DNA of 64,000 nucleotides, from assembly GCA_034766995.1 (NCBI GenBank), contig CM068323.1, forward strand, positions 22,890,346 through 22,954,345. Reading direction: 5' to 3'. The stretch is from Acanthacorydalis orientalis. Lineage: Eukaryota > Arthropoda > Insecta > Megaloptera > Corydalidae. Below the pieces are notes generated by a model. That model had not been told where the DNA came from. It saw nothing but the letters and a program-made list of their open reading frames with translations, and made no database searches. Below are positions 52,575-63,064 of the stretch, one piece after another. Each line of letters opens with the position of its first letter. The stretch's first letter is position 1. The position numbers and the translations under genes were made by a program.

Positions 52575-52780
52575 TAGGATTTATCCCCGTACGGAACTTT
52601 GTTGAGAACAAGGCACCCTGATGTTATCTGGTAACATTGAATGGACGTTGGTCGTTCCATTCTCGTACTTTTCTGCGTCATTGACTTTAAGTTGTACGAA
52701 ATGGTACAAGCCTGCTGCAATACCAATTCGAGGATTACTCGTTTATATCCGATCTCATTTTATAGGAACCTTTATTTGTT
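52575..52780. other. GC-elevated patch
   Basis: CCCCGTACGGAACTTTGTTG and GGACGTTGGTCGTTCC stand out. A 63-codon plus frame from 52621 is AT-moderate but has no recognisable feature. Confidence 0.2.
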
Positions 52781-53439
52781 GTATAAAATTTCAGTTTATT
52801 ATCAACGATTGATTTGAATGTTTTTCTACATTAAGCTAATTCAAGTTACATCACAGATCATGTTAATTGTTTTTCAATCGAGACTCAATGTTTACATTTC
52901 ACTCATGATTTCAATTTGATTTTTTATCAAGTACATAATTTTTAAATATGATTCCGAAATATACTAAATATTATTTCTTAAAAAATGAAAATATTTAATT
53001 ATTTTCAGAAAATATTATTCGTATACGTTTTGACAGAGTTAGCCGAGTTTCAAAAGCAAAAATATATATTACCTTGATGACCATTATTTTAAATGATTTG
53101 AGTCTCTATTCTTTATAATTAGTTTTGGTATGTGTCCTATTTTCATCTAAATAAGATACGTATAGAGAAGTAGAAATTAAAGTCTTTTAGATCTACCTGT
53201 TGATAAAATATGTGCTGAAACTACTTCTGAAGGACAGAAACTCATGTGATCCAAAATAATGAAGATCATCAGCACACTCAAAATAATAAAACTTGCAGAT
53301 AAAAATTAATCACGCAAGAAAATTTAAAATATAAAACTTATGTGTTTATGTTTTTAAAGTAGACAGATTTTGATAGTTTCATTTAGTTTAAGTTGTAGAA
53401 AAAAATAAAATAGAATAATTTTGATACGAAAAAGTCAAA

Positions 53440-53478
<39 letters not shown>

Positions 53479-53539
53479 CAGTGCAATTAAACAAACTCAC
53501 ATTTGAACATCAAAGGATTTTTCGCTCAAAGTACATGAA

Positions 53540-53970
53540 AACAACACCATTCTCCAACCTTATGTAGTATTTAATTCACGTCTAATTATTAATACCGATA
53601 CTTGACGAAATCTTTGACTGAAAATCACCTGCCTGCATAGAAGCAATCCGGCGTGAATTCCATCACTCTTTCTGAAATCATTTCGACGACAAAAGCAGCA
53701 TCGGCTTTAAATCTTGCATGAACCAAACAGCCGTATCTCGTGAAATAAGTCCTCACGACGAACGAACATCGGGAGCAAACACTAAGCAGCTTGGAGCCTG
53801 AAAAAGCCTGTCATTCCCTTGTCCTTCGTGCGAGCTGTCTTCCCACGTAATTACACATTCATCCTTCCTGCGTCTTGCCCTGCAGGCAAGAACATAGTAA
53901 AGTCTTGAAAAGCAGCTATGATTGTGATTCATGTTGATGATCAGCGAGATGCTAGTAAGTAGCGGTTCTA
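53540..53970. other. GC-elevated island upstream of the minus-strand exon
   Basis: About 430 bp with CpGs and CTTGCCCTGCAGGCAAG (inverted CTTGCC/GGCAAG, about 53875-53891). On the minus strand it ends in GCAGGCAG/GTGATT near 53620, a usable though imperfect donor, so it might be a distal 5' untranslated exon of the gene beginning at 45.5 kb, about 8 kb upstream. This is inference without transcript support. Confidence 0.3.
53753..53932 (-). CDS. Candidate small ORF of 59 codons
   Basis: On the minus strand an ATG at 53932-53930 opens MNHNHSCFSRLYYVLACRAR and continues through a charged middle (RRKDECVITWEDSSHEGQGN) to SCLVFAPDVRSS and a TGA at 53755-53753. Amino-acid use is balanced rather than AT-driven. 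No family is recognised, and five Cys with no signal peptide do not suggest one. It may be an accident of the surrounding island. Confidence 0.15.
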   Translation of the reverse strand: MNHNHSCFSRLYYVLACRARRRKDECVITWEDSSHEGQGNDRLFQAPSCLVFAPDVRSS

Positions 53971-54711
53971 CTGCGCTGTGTTGTATTCATCTATTTAGAA
54001 ATGTGTGTGTACTATTTACTAGTGAAGATTTTATGTTTGTGCGTACGTGTGTGTATGTTTGTAATGCATGTGTTTGAAGTGAAAGTGGTTATTTTTTTTT
54101 GAATAGATCGTCATTAACAGAAGGTTCGTATTATTATTATTTCGTATAAGAAATGTGACTTGAAAGACTTTATTTAAAAAGAAATGTATGTTAAAAAAAT
54201 CTGTACAATTTTAACTGATTACATTCCTATTTAACGTGACATGAAATACCTACTAGCTAAGTTAATACAATTTAAATAAAGTAAAAAAAAATAAGTTTTT
54301 TTTAAATTATCACAGATTTATATATTATTATTTTAAAAACATATAAAACACAAATTCCTAAACAAAATAATCAATAAATTGTATTGAAGAATTATTAGCA
54401 ATTACAGTATATTGTAAAGAATGACTTTACATGAAATACGTACAGGCTTTCGGATAAAATCGGTCAGTTTAAAACTCAGACACCATAACCAATTGAATCG
54501 CTACGAAATCCGGAACGAAATACAGTTGAACCTAGAGTTCGCAGTAACAGTATTGTGAGTTTGATTAATTGCTTTACGTTTCGTGAATCTCGAATATAAT
54601 ATTAAAGTAGAAATTTATAGCCAATCATTAAATTTTATCATTGTTTGAAAATATTTTTTTAAATATTTGAAATCTCTGTAAACCAGTTATAATTTAATTT
54701 TATTTATTTTT

Positions 54712-54932
54712 TATACAGAGTGATTCAATTTAGTGTTCCACATGGAAGTATTAAAAGGGTGTGAGGGAATTAAGAAAAGTAATATTATTTTTTAGTAGTA
54801 TTTTAGTTCAATTCAATACTAAAATACAATTGAATAAAATAATCACATTTTTTAACATTAATACATTTTTTTTTAATTTTTGTGTTTTTTTTAGTTCTTC
54901 TGTGTGGAAGTCTAAGTTAAATCACCTTATAT
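54712..54932. mobile_element. Palindromic MITE, copy 2
   Basis: This is the same family as 31297-31509. The left end is TATACAGAGTGATTCAATTT, then AGTGTTCCACATGG, then a shared ATTAAAAGGG. The right end, reverse-complemented, begins ATAAGGTGATTTAACTTAGA. The interior again folds, with TTTTAGTTCAATTCAAT facing CAATTGAATAAAAT. The reading frame seen across it is non-coding filler. Several mismatches separate the copies, so both insertions are old. Confidence 0.8.
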
Positions 54933-55226
54933 TTAATTTTATATCCACAAAAGTCACAAACATAGGAATTTGTTTGATATTGTATATACTTTTATTATTA
55001 TAAATAAGAGGATATACTTCTAACTAACTAATTTCGATAATACTCTTTATGAAAATTAATTCCAAGTGATTTTTATTTGAAACGGTACACCGGTAAGATT
55101 AACCTTTAGAAAGGAGTGCACGATTATCGTAAATTTAGATAAAACTTCTGGAGATTATCTTTTTTAAAAGAATGTTTAATTTGTGAAGGATTATTCCGTT
55201 TGGCGATTACTCTATATATAAGTTAT

Positions 55227-55259
<33 letters not shown>

Positions 55260-55439
55260 ATATATATATATATATGCGTAGGATGTGTATATGTATTAAA
55301 ACGTGCGATTAAAAAAATTAAACGTAAATGTGTATGTAAATATAGAATTTAATTTATATGCGCAAATTAAAATGTTTGTGTTTCCTCTCATACTTGCTTC
55401 GTACATGGAAATTTCTTCAGTTTAAACAAATGTTAATTA

Positions 55440-55681
55440 AAAACGAATGCAAAATTATTATTTCGCTTGTTCTGGCGCTCGGCTTATTACTTATACTCAA
55501 CAATGCCGTCGGATAGCGAACGCATCAAAAAGTTCTGTGTATCGAAGGGAGCAATACCGTACGACCTTAATTGTATGAATGTAGAGCTTGGCTGTCAACA
55601 TGTTAATACACACTCCGTCGCCGTTGTTTTTCTTCTCCTCACTCGCATCGAAAGAATAAGCCTGTTCACAACTACTGCCTG

Positions 55682-55732
<51 letters not shown>

Positions 55733-55975
55733 TTTTACTCCGAGTACAGTGACTGTGGGCATAGGGCGTTGATTAAGCTTGACGTACATGTCTCGACAAA
55801 ACAACAAAGAGCCCTCAGGCTTTGTATCGGGAACAAGTTGCGCACAGAAACTCTCTCCATAATAGCGATTCTCAAAGTGAGTCCTGATTATCCTTTTTCG
55901 TACATTCGTTGCGTTGCTGTTTAGATATTCTCTCGATAAAAGCGAGCTAAGTCACGCCAGGGAAAAGAAATCGAT
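55440..55975. other. GC-elevated island split by a (TA)n tract
   Basis: The left half carries an ATG at 55503 (A at -3) opening MPSDSERIKKFCVSKGAIPY, which after about 60 balanced codons runs into TA-encoded IY residues (55690-55720). The right half (55740-55970) has further CpG-bearing sequence. The TA array looks inserted in, or expanded within, a once continuous island. I do not recognise a product. Confidence 0.25.
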
Positions 55976-56731
55976 TCATGAGTGAGTCTTAATTATTCTT
56001 TTTTATCCTTTGCGATGACTCTCTGTCGAAAAGTGGTAGATGAATCAGATGCTGCGGGATTTTCAATTTAGATACACAGCGTAGATAACTGCTTTGCTGG
56101 CTCGAAAGGTTTTCAAATGAAAAAAAGTATCGGTTGACAAATCTGTGTAGTGTATTTGGTTTATCTACAATTCATCAAAGTTGCGTAACTTAAAAATATA
56201 TAAAAAACGATATACCCAGGCTTCTTTTTAAGATCATCTCAAAAAAATCATTTAATGTAAATTTATATTTGGAATTAGTATCGTGTAATTTTAATTATTT
56301 ACTTTAGTAAAATATTAAATTGTATTCAACTGATTTTATATAATTTACAAAATAAAATATCCTCAAGCTTTTCTTTAAAAATAAACAGTACTTTTCTAAA
56401 TTTATTTCACAATAAATTTATTAATTATAATATTTCGTCATTTTGTTATTAATGAAATTGTTATTGTTATATTGTTATTGATAGTTAATAAAAAATATAT
56501 ACATTTTTCATTATTGACCATTATTCCATAATGAGTAAAATAAATTAACTTGTTATCAATGATAGAAATATAATTTAATTAATGTACTATAAGTCTATTC
56601 GAATCATATTTTTATTTATGTACTATTTCCATCACATTATATTGGCCATTTACTGAAAATGTCTGTACTGATCGAAATAAATGAATATTTTAAGAAAATA
56701 AATATATTTACTCTGTAATATCATATGTGAA

Positions 56732-56732
<1 letters not shown>

Positions 56733-56762
<30 letters not shown>

Positions 56763-56784
56763 CATACATACATACATACATACG
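56733..56784. repeat. Compound (TA)n-(CATA)n microsatellite
   Basis: TA to about 56758, then seven CATA units ending ACG. It lies just upstream of the piggyBac relic. Confidence 0.9.
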
Positions 56785-56898
56785 TCCTTATGTAAATACA
56801 TGTACTAAATATGTACATATATCAAATTAGTTTAATCAGTAAATTAATACAAAGTATTATACATGAAACATATGTATTACAAGCAAAAGTTTCGTTGC

Positions 56899-57141
56899 AA
56901 GACAAATATTCTATATTTATCCATCCGCAAATCTGAAATATTTTATTCAGTATTGTACGAACGTAGCTTACCAGTTCATTGTAAAAGCAGAGAATTAAAG
57001 CGTGGATGTTTTGATTACAGAGTCATACATCAAGGTGTTTCTTCGTTTAAGTGGAGAGGCAACCGTTGCGTTCACTTACTATCTAATTACCATAGGGCAG
57101 AATTATCCATTATTAGCACGATGTACGGAGAGAACTCAGAA
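56899..57141 (+). pseudogene. piggyBac-family transposase relic, first frame (C-terminal half of the catalytic domain)
   Basis: The frame opened by ATG at 56863 contains, from about residue 30, a clear piggyBac (DDE_Tnp_1_7) signature: SLPVHCKSRELKRGCFDYR, then a spacer, then FKWRGNRCVHLLSNYH. Family members carry the same order: a GTIR-x-NRLP-like segment, K-ELKRG-x-(F/Y)D-R, KW-DN-(R/P)-V-LLSN-H. Here GTIR reads SVLYER, and the usual MDNF-TS motif with the second catalytic Asp is not recognisable upstream, so the copy is degenerate. The frame ends at a TGA at 57142-57144. I found no N-terminal half and no terminal inverted repeats nearby. It cannot encode an active enzyme. Confidence 0.75.
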
Positions 57142-57152
57142 TGAGAGATTAC

Positions 57153-57248
57153 AGGTCCTTGGTAGTAAAGGATTATAATAAACAAATGGTTTGGGATGGT
57201 AATGTGCGTATACTGAGCTTATTTACAGAGCAAGATAGTATATTGTAA
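57153..57248 (+). pseudogene. piggyBac transposase relic, continuation in another frame
   Basis: Nine bases after the stop of the first fragment, a different frame reads RSLVVKDYNKQM. This matches the piggyBac family motif (V)VKDYN-x-MGGVD that follows the LLSN-H segment after a short variable stretch. The expected GGVD reads VWDG, so the neighbourhood of the third acidic residue is altered, and the frame stops at 57246-57248. Together with the preceding piece this is one old copy with at least one frameshift and loss of both ends. Confidence 0.7.
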
Positions 57249-58296
57249 AGCTCTGCTAATATAAATTCTTTTTTAGTGTATATATATATACATATATTGA
57301 AGAGAGAGAAAATAGACAGATCAAATATTCCTGCATTTAAAAAACTAAAATTAATACATTTGTTAATCCTAATATGATATATCTGTATCCTGTTTTATTC
57401 TCGGTACTGAATGCTAGGAGTTTTTATAGAATGTTTCATCTTTCATTGCATGGTTTAAATTTAATAGCATAGATACAGGAATAAAATTAGTAAACGTGAA
57501 AATATGTTTGAAAAAAAATTTTTTCCAAATAAAAACTCTTTTTTAAAATAATTCTACGACAATTATTGTTCATGAAAGTGAACAAAAAATAATGTTTATT
57601 TTCATTTTTTCGATTGAAGTAATAAAACTAGTATATTTGAAAGAATTAAACGGTTTTCTTTCAGACTTATGATGTATTTTCAGTTGGAATTTGAAAATTA
57701 ATATTATATTTTCAATTTAAACTTTTATTTACACGAATGATTCCTAAAACTAACGATGTAGAAGATTTTGATGCATAATGACGATTATATCTTTTAGTGG
57801 AGTAAATTGTCAATCAATGATTCTACAACTAATTTTAGAAAAATAGTTTTTCTTGAAGTCGAAAGTTATAGTTTTACAAGTATATTATTCACAATGATAC
57901 TACTTGTTCTAACTCGTCTTCTTACCAATAAAGCATTTTTTCCCAAAATCAAATCACAACTAAACGATATACAAAATCTGCTACATATAATCGACTATGA
58001 CTTTTTTCTATCTTCAAAACTAAAAAAAAAACTGAAAAAATGCACTTTGATCATGCTGAAAGGCTGTAGGAGAAAATAAAAGAGAGTTAAAATATTATTC
58101 TCCATGCAGTTTAGCTTCCTTTTTGCATAAATAAAAGAAGTATATTAACTTTCTAGTCAATAAATCATATATTTTATCTATATTTTTCAATTTGAAGGAT
58201 TTATATTTATGTTTTAAAATATTTTAATAAAATATTTATGTAAATACATTATCTTCTTTTTAATAATTTTTGAGTTATATAATCAATAATTTACAG

Positions 58297-58298
<2 letters not shown>

Positions 58299-58348
<50 letters not shown>
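58299..58348. repeat. (TA)n microsatellite
   Basis: About 50 bp of pure TA, 40 bp left of the hAT-like fragment. Confidence 0.95.
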
Positions 58349-58354
<6 letters not shown>

Positions 58355-58390
58355 ATATTTGTATGTAAGGTTGTAGACATAAAACAGAAA

Positions 58391-58446
58391 TTTGCATGGA
58401 TATGCATCCGGCCTGTGGGATTCAATCCGTCCGGCTTGTAGACCTG
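58391..58446 (-). mobile_element. hAT-like terminal fragment
   Basis: On the minus strand, starting at 58446, the sequence is CAGGTCTACAAGCCGGACGG, then ATTGAATCCC, then ACAGGCCGGATGCA. A CAGG start followed by repeated GGCCGGAT-type blocks resembles the terminal inverted repeats of hAT (Charlie-like) elements. No opposite end and no matching 8-bp target duplication were found, because the inner side runs into AT-rich sequence and the (TA)n at 58299-58348. It is probably a truncated end. Confidence 0.35.
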
Positions 58447-58849
58447 GCTAGTGAAGGTTAATATAAAAGCTTATATGCGTACAGATCGATTACAAGCTTG
58501 GTTGTAGTTACTTATTACTAAAAATTTTAATCTCTAAGGAAAAAGCGATTTAGATTTAATTCTACCTTTTAAAACTGTTAAAAAGTCAATTTAATATCTA
58601 TTATAACAGGAAATATATCAGATTTTGTCAATTATTGTTCGATGACAACAAAATCAAATATTAAACGAACATTTATTTAAAAAAAATATGTTACTTTTAT
58701 ACGAATATACGAACGTTATTGTTTTTCAAGCATTTCTACCAATTTGTACGCAAGTACTGTAGGAAGATGAGTAGAATGAAGAGTAGAAGAGAACCCTTTT
58801 TCGAAAACAATAACAAGATTCAGTAAAAAGACATTCAAACACACACATT

Positions 58850-59060
58850 CGTTCTCATGCCGGCGCTATTAATCAAACATTTGACGTTCGTTCCGACGCC
58901 AGGGGTGTGAAGTAACAGCGGATTCAACAAATCAAAGCGACACAATTCACGTGATTTACAAGTTTGAACTTCGGAAGTGTGTTAGTGAGTTGCTACTGCA
59001 TTTATAAACACGACGTTTGCAAACGTCGACCTGACAGTGTTGTCTCTACAATTGGATTTT
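58850..59060. other. GC-elevated island around the 18-bp palindrome
   Basis: It starts GCCGGCGCTATTAATC and includes CGTTCCGACGCCAGGGG, TTCACGTGATTT (E-box CACGTG) and the palindrome at 59011-59028. No open frame. It is compact and motif-dense, as enhancers or promoters are. Confidence 0.3.
59011..59028. repeat. Perfect 18-bp palindrome with CpGs
   Basis: CGACGTTTGCAAACGTCG is its own reverse complement and lies inside a GC-elevated island. It could be a dimeric transcription-factor site or a hairpin. The symmetry is seen directly; the function is unknown. Confidence 0.6.
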
Positions 59061-60302
59061 TAAAGTTTTCAGAGACTTCGAATCAAATGTTGTTTTATGA
59101 ACGTTTTAGATCAATTCGTATTTAATGAACATTGTATATTCAGTTTTGTTAATATTTGTCTCATTTCAAATTTTTTTTCTTATGCTTTCAATTTTTTAAA
59201 ATTGGAATGTTTTAATTATATACTAACAAAAATTAAAAGTTAAACGTAGTTACAACATTTCTAATTTAAATCAGGAAACAACACTCTTTTTCTTATATCA
59301 ATTTTCACTCCTCTAAACCACTCAAAAATATTCAATAATTGATTACTAATAATTTCCTTTGTAGGTTATAATTTTTTCTATGAAAATATTATCATCTTCA
59401 GTACCAAGATGCAAAAAAATTTGAATCTGAATTGGTGATCATCTTGTTACAATATTCCTTGTTCTTTTGAGTAAGGGATGTGTATTAATAAGTCATATTT
59501 TTTCTGTATGGTGGTGACATCACTATCGAAGTATACATAGTCAACAATAAAAACAGATCAACAATATTTAATAATCAATTATTAAATTTTTTTCATTAGA
59601 TAGTGGTTTGTGGCGTGAAGAAAAAATCGTTTATGATATCGTTCTTATATTGTGTTTTATAGTAATTAAAAACTTAAACCAAATGAAAAATTTGTAAAAC
59701 TAGATATACTTATTTATAATTCCTGATTATAGAACAACCTAGTATAAAAAATATTTATAAATATTAAACAAGCTAATCTATGTTTCATAAAGCATGTGCC
59801 AACTTCATAATGGAAACTATCTAATCATTAAAGAGTATAATTAATAAAAATATTCGAAACGTTCGAAACAATAGCAGAATACATTTGTTTTAATGAAACA
59901 TTTCACAACTCAAATAATATAATTTCACGTGAAATGAATAAAAATACAATTAACTAATTACATAATTTTCGAAACTTAAATTACATATCATCTAAATAAA
60001 ACATTCCTGTTATCATCCACAGTTCGCGTGCTGCATTGTTATCATTGTTTCACACGTACATTTGGTTGTAATGGGCGTTCCATATAACCTTTAATACATT
60101 CCATGTATTGGTACTAATTATTGTAATTTACATAATATTATATTTGTCAAGTAAACTTTTAAGCACAGAACAAATATACTCGTACAAGTAACACTATTTA
60201 ATTCAGTATATAGAGGCAGTCTATGGAGACACGATTAAGTGTAATAAATGAAATTATTTTACATTGAATGTAATTGAGGAAATTTTAATAAATTAATTTT
60301 CT

Positions 60303-60303
<1 letters not shown>

Positions 60304-60377
<74 letters not shown>
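60304..60377. repeat. Compound (CA)n-(TA)n microsatellite
   Basis: About 28 bp of CA followed by about 45 bp of TA. It is the longest CA run in the window. Confidence 0.95.
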
Positions 60378-60380
<3 letters not shown>

Positions 60381-60420
60381 AAATTAGTTGAAATTACAGA
60401 CTTAATGGTTATTTAGTTTT

Positions 60421-60472
60421 AATTTTGGAATGATAAGAGCTGAATTTTGGAATGATAAGAGCTGAATTTTGG
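60421..60472. repeat. 22-bp tandem duplication, 2.4 copies
   Basis: The unit AATTTTGGAATGATAAGAGC plus TG is repeated exactly at 60421-60442 and 60443-60464, followed by a partial AATTTTGG. Exact identity implies a recent replication-slippage duplication. Confidence 0.85.
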
Positions 60473-61286
60473 TTATAACATTATATATATATATGAAAAT
60501 GGTTTCTTGCTAAGATGAAATAAATTGACACGTCATATATAAAAGGAAGGACTAAAAACATTAAACATGAGTTCATAATATTTTGTAAACAATAAAAACA
60601 GTTAAATATAAATTATAATGAGAATAGTACAAACTGAAAAAACAATTTAAAAGATTCTGTAGGAACATTTCAGAACGTTCTAATTTGTTAGGTGTGGCAC
60701 TAATGAAGAGTGTTTGTAACCGTAAAAACCTAATTGTTTTAGTTTTGTAATGATTGTATATATATATATATATGAATAAACCGAATTATTGAAAGAACGT
60801 AACATTTAAAATGATAAAATACCAATTATCGATTCCTATGGCCAAATTAACAAATTAGGTTTGAATTATATATCAGCAACTCCGCCTTCAAGCTCAAAAA
60901 AAACACATCCACATGTACATAGAGTGAAAAGAAAAACAGGGGAAATTATTCGTTTGGTACCATGATTCATATAATCCCTTTAGTTAAATAAAACAAACGT
61001 TGGTTCAGAGGAACAACAAACAAAATAATTGTAATCGATTTGACAAATCGGACACAACACAGGATTGGGGAATAATTGTGTAGCGATTTACAATCAGAAT
61101 AAAAATAAAAAATTAGCGTTACGTTAATATATTTACATTAAATTTTCGTGTCTTTTCGTACGGACGAATTTTAATCTGATGTAATTTATTCATGTAACCT
61201 TTACGTACCACGTATTTTTTTAATCATTGTGAAAATAATGCGAATAAATAAAATTTACTTAATATGTAAATACATTTATAAACACA

Positions 61287-61291
61287 CATAC

Positions 61292-61328
<37 letters not shown>
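61287..61328. repeat. (TA)n microsatellite
   Basis: About 40 bp of TA after ACACATACG. Confidence 0.95.
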
Positions 61329-61332
<4 letters not shown>

Positions 61333-61829
61333 CTCAAAGTATAGAAGTAGAAAAATAAATATTTATTATTGATTATGTACATGATTAATAACACAAATCA
61401 GAAAATGATTTTTAAACAGGATATCTGTACTGAATATTAAATAATATTTCCATATAATTTTTCGCATGGCATCTCAATCCTTTCAAGAGCCCAAACATTG
61501 ATGTGAAATAATTTTAATAATGTTAAAATTATTAATTCAAATTTTATATATACGAAAACATTATTACAATTGTATCTAATTGAAGTCTTTATTTACAAAA
61601 CTGATATGTTATGTAAAGTTATTCAAGATTAATAAATTGTACCACCACCGATTGTAAATACGAGAATATTTTTAGCGGTATAAATAAATGAATCATTCAC
61701 TCCTGAACAGTTAATTTTATTTTATATTTAAAAGTTAACAAATTTTTTTTTGTTGAACAGTGATTAAACATATTAATATCATGTAGAATAGTATCGAATG
61801 TTTAAATTGTTGAAATGTTAATTTATTTG

Positions 61830-61877
61830 TTAAACATTTTAACAATTAATTTATTTATTAATTGTTAAAATGTTTAA
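61830..61877. repeat. Perfect 21-bp inverted repeat with a 6-nt loop
   Basis: The left arm 61830-61850 (TTAAACATTTTAACAATTAA, then T) and the right arm 61857-61877 are exact reverse complements around TTATTT. A third, imperfect arm lies just upstream at about 61802-61822 (TTAAATTGTTGAAATGTTAA). The stem is AT-rich, so it may be a small MITE core or an inverted duplication rather than a microRNA precursor. Confidence 0.7.
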
Positions 61878-62183
61878 TTACCTATACACTTTTAATAACA
61901 TATTCAGCAAAAAATGAACAAGAAGATTTTACATTTTTAGAAAGTTTGCCATTGTAGATTTATTTTCTGTTCTTGGTCCTATTCTTAATTCTATTTTTAA
62001 CTTTTCATACCTAACAAGTATGAAAACAATGATAAACTGGAATATTTGTCTCATCAAAAAGTTTCGTAAGCACATCACAGGCGTAAAATAAAGTCAAGAT
62101 ACGAAAGTGGAGCGGCAGCTGTCCTTGACATAGCTACATATTCGATGATAAAACTTAAGGATATGACTTGAATTGAAGTATTG

Positions 62184-62223
<40 letters not shown>

Positions 62224-62993
62224 TAATTTCATTTTTCATATAACTCATATTGTAAATGAAATTTTAGAAACGAAATTAAAATATTGTCGTTAATTTTTTT
62301 GCAAACTGGGATAAAAGCGTTAATAAAATCCTACTGTGAGAATGTATTTAAAAAAGAAACATCTAAGGTACAATGCACTGAAAAAGTTTAAAATAGTTTC
62401 AGCTCAATTCAAGTTGTTACGTCTCTTCAAGATGTATATTTCAATGTGCTGCACCAATTGCTTTGTGACATTTATTAGAAATGTCGTCGACAATCTCTTG
62501 GAATAAATATTATTTTGAATAGAAAAGACTAAGAGTTTTACATGTATAAATTTATTATAGAGCTAATGTTGCAAATGATAAAGTTTATATATTTTAAAAA
62601 AAAAATAGAAGGAACGAGGAATGTTATATCTGTAAAAATATGACAACTATTAATTCATCAAAACTTATTTAATTAATTTATCAAACTATGAATAAATTAT
62701 TACCAACATTTATAAGTCAAGATAATATGAAATGAAAAATAAAAATCTAATAGAAACACATTAAAAAAATATAAGTCCATATATAAATAAATAAATATTG
62801 GAAATATGTGAAACTCATGTGTAAATAATTATTAATTGAAACAGGAAACATTATACATATTACAATGCTTTTATAACGTTTTAATATTTAATAAGTAAAA
62901 TCTTGCTGCAGTCAAATGATTATTCATATTTCGTATTTTTCTTGTATGCTTATTTTAAATTTCATTCTATGATGCCATACATACACACAAAGT

Positions 62994-63014
62994 TATATAT
63001 ATATATATATATAG

Positions 63015-63061
<47 letters not shown>
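62994..63061. repeat. (TA)n microsatellite with one GT interruption
   Basis: Two tracts separated by AGT near 63013, giving IY-repeat frames on both strands that are not genes. Confidence 0.95.
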
Positions 63062-63064
<3 letters not shown>

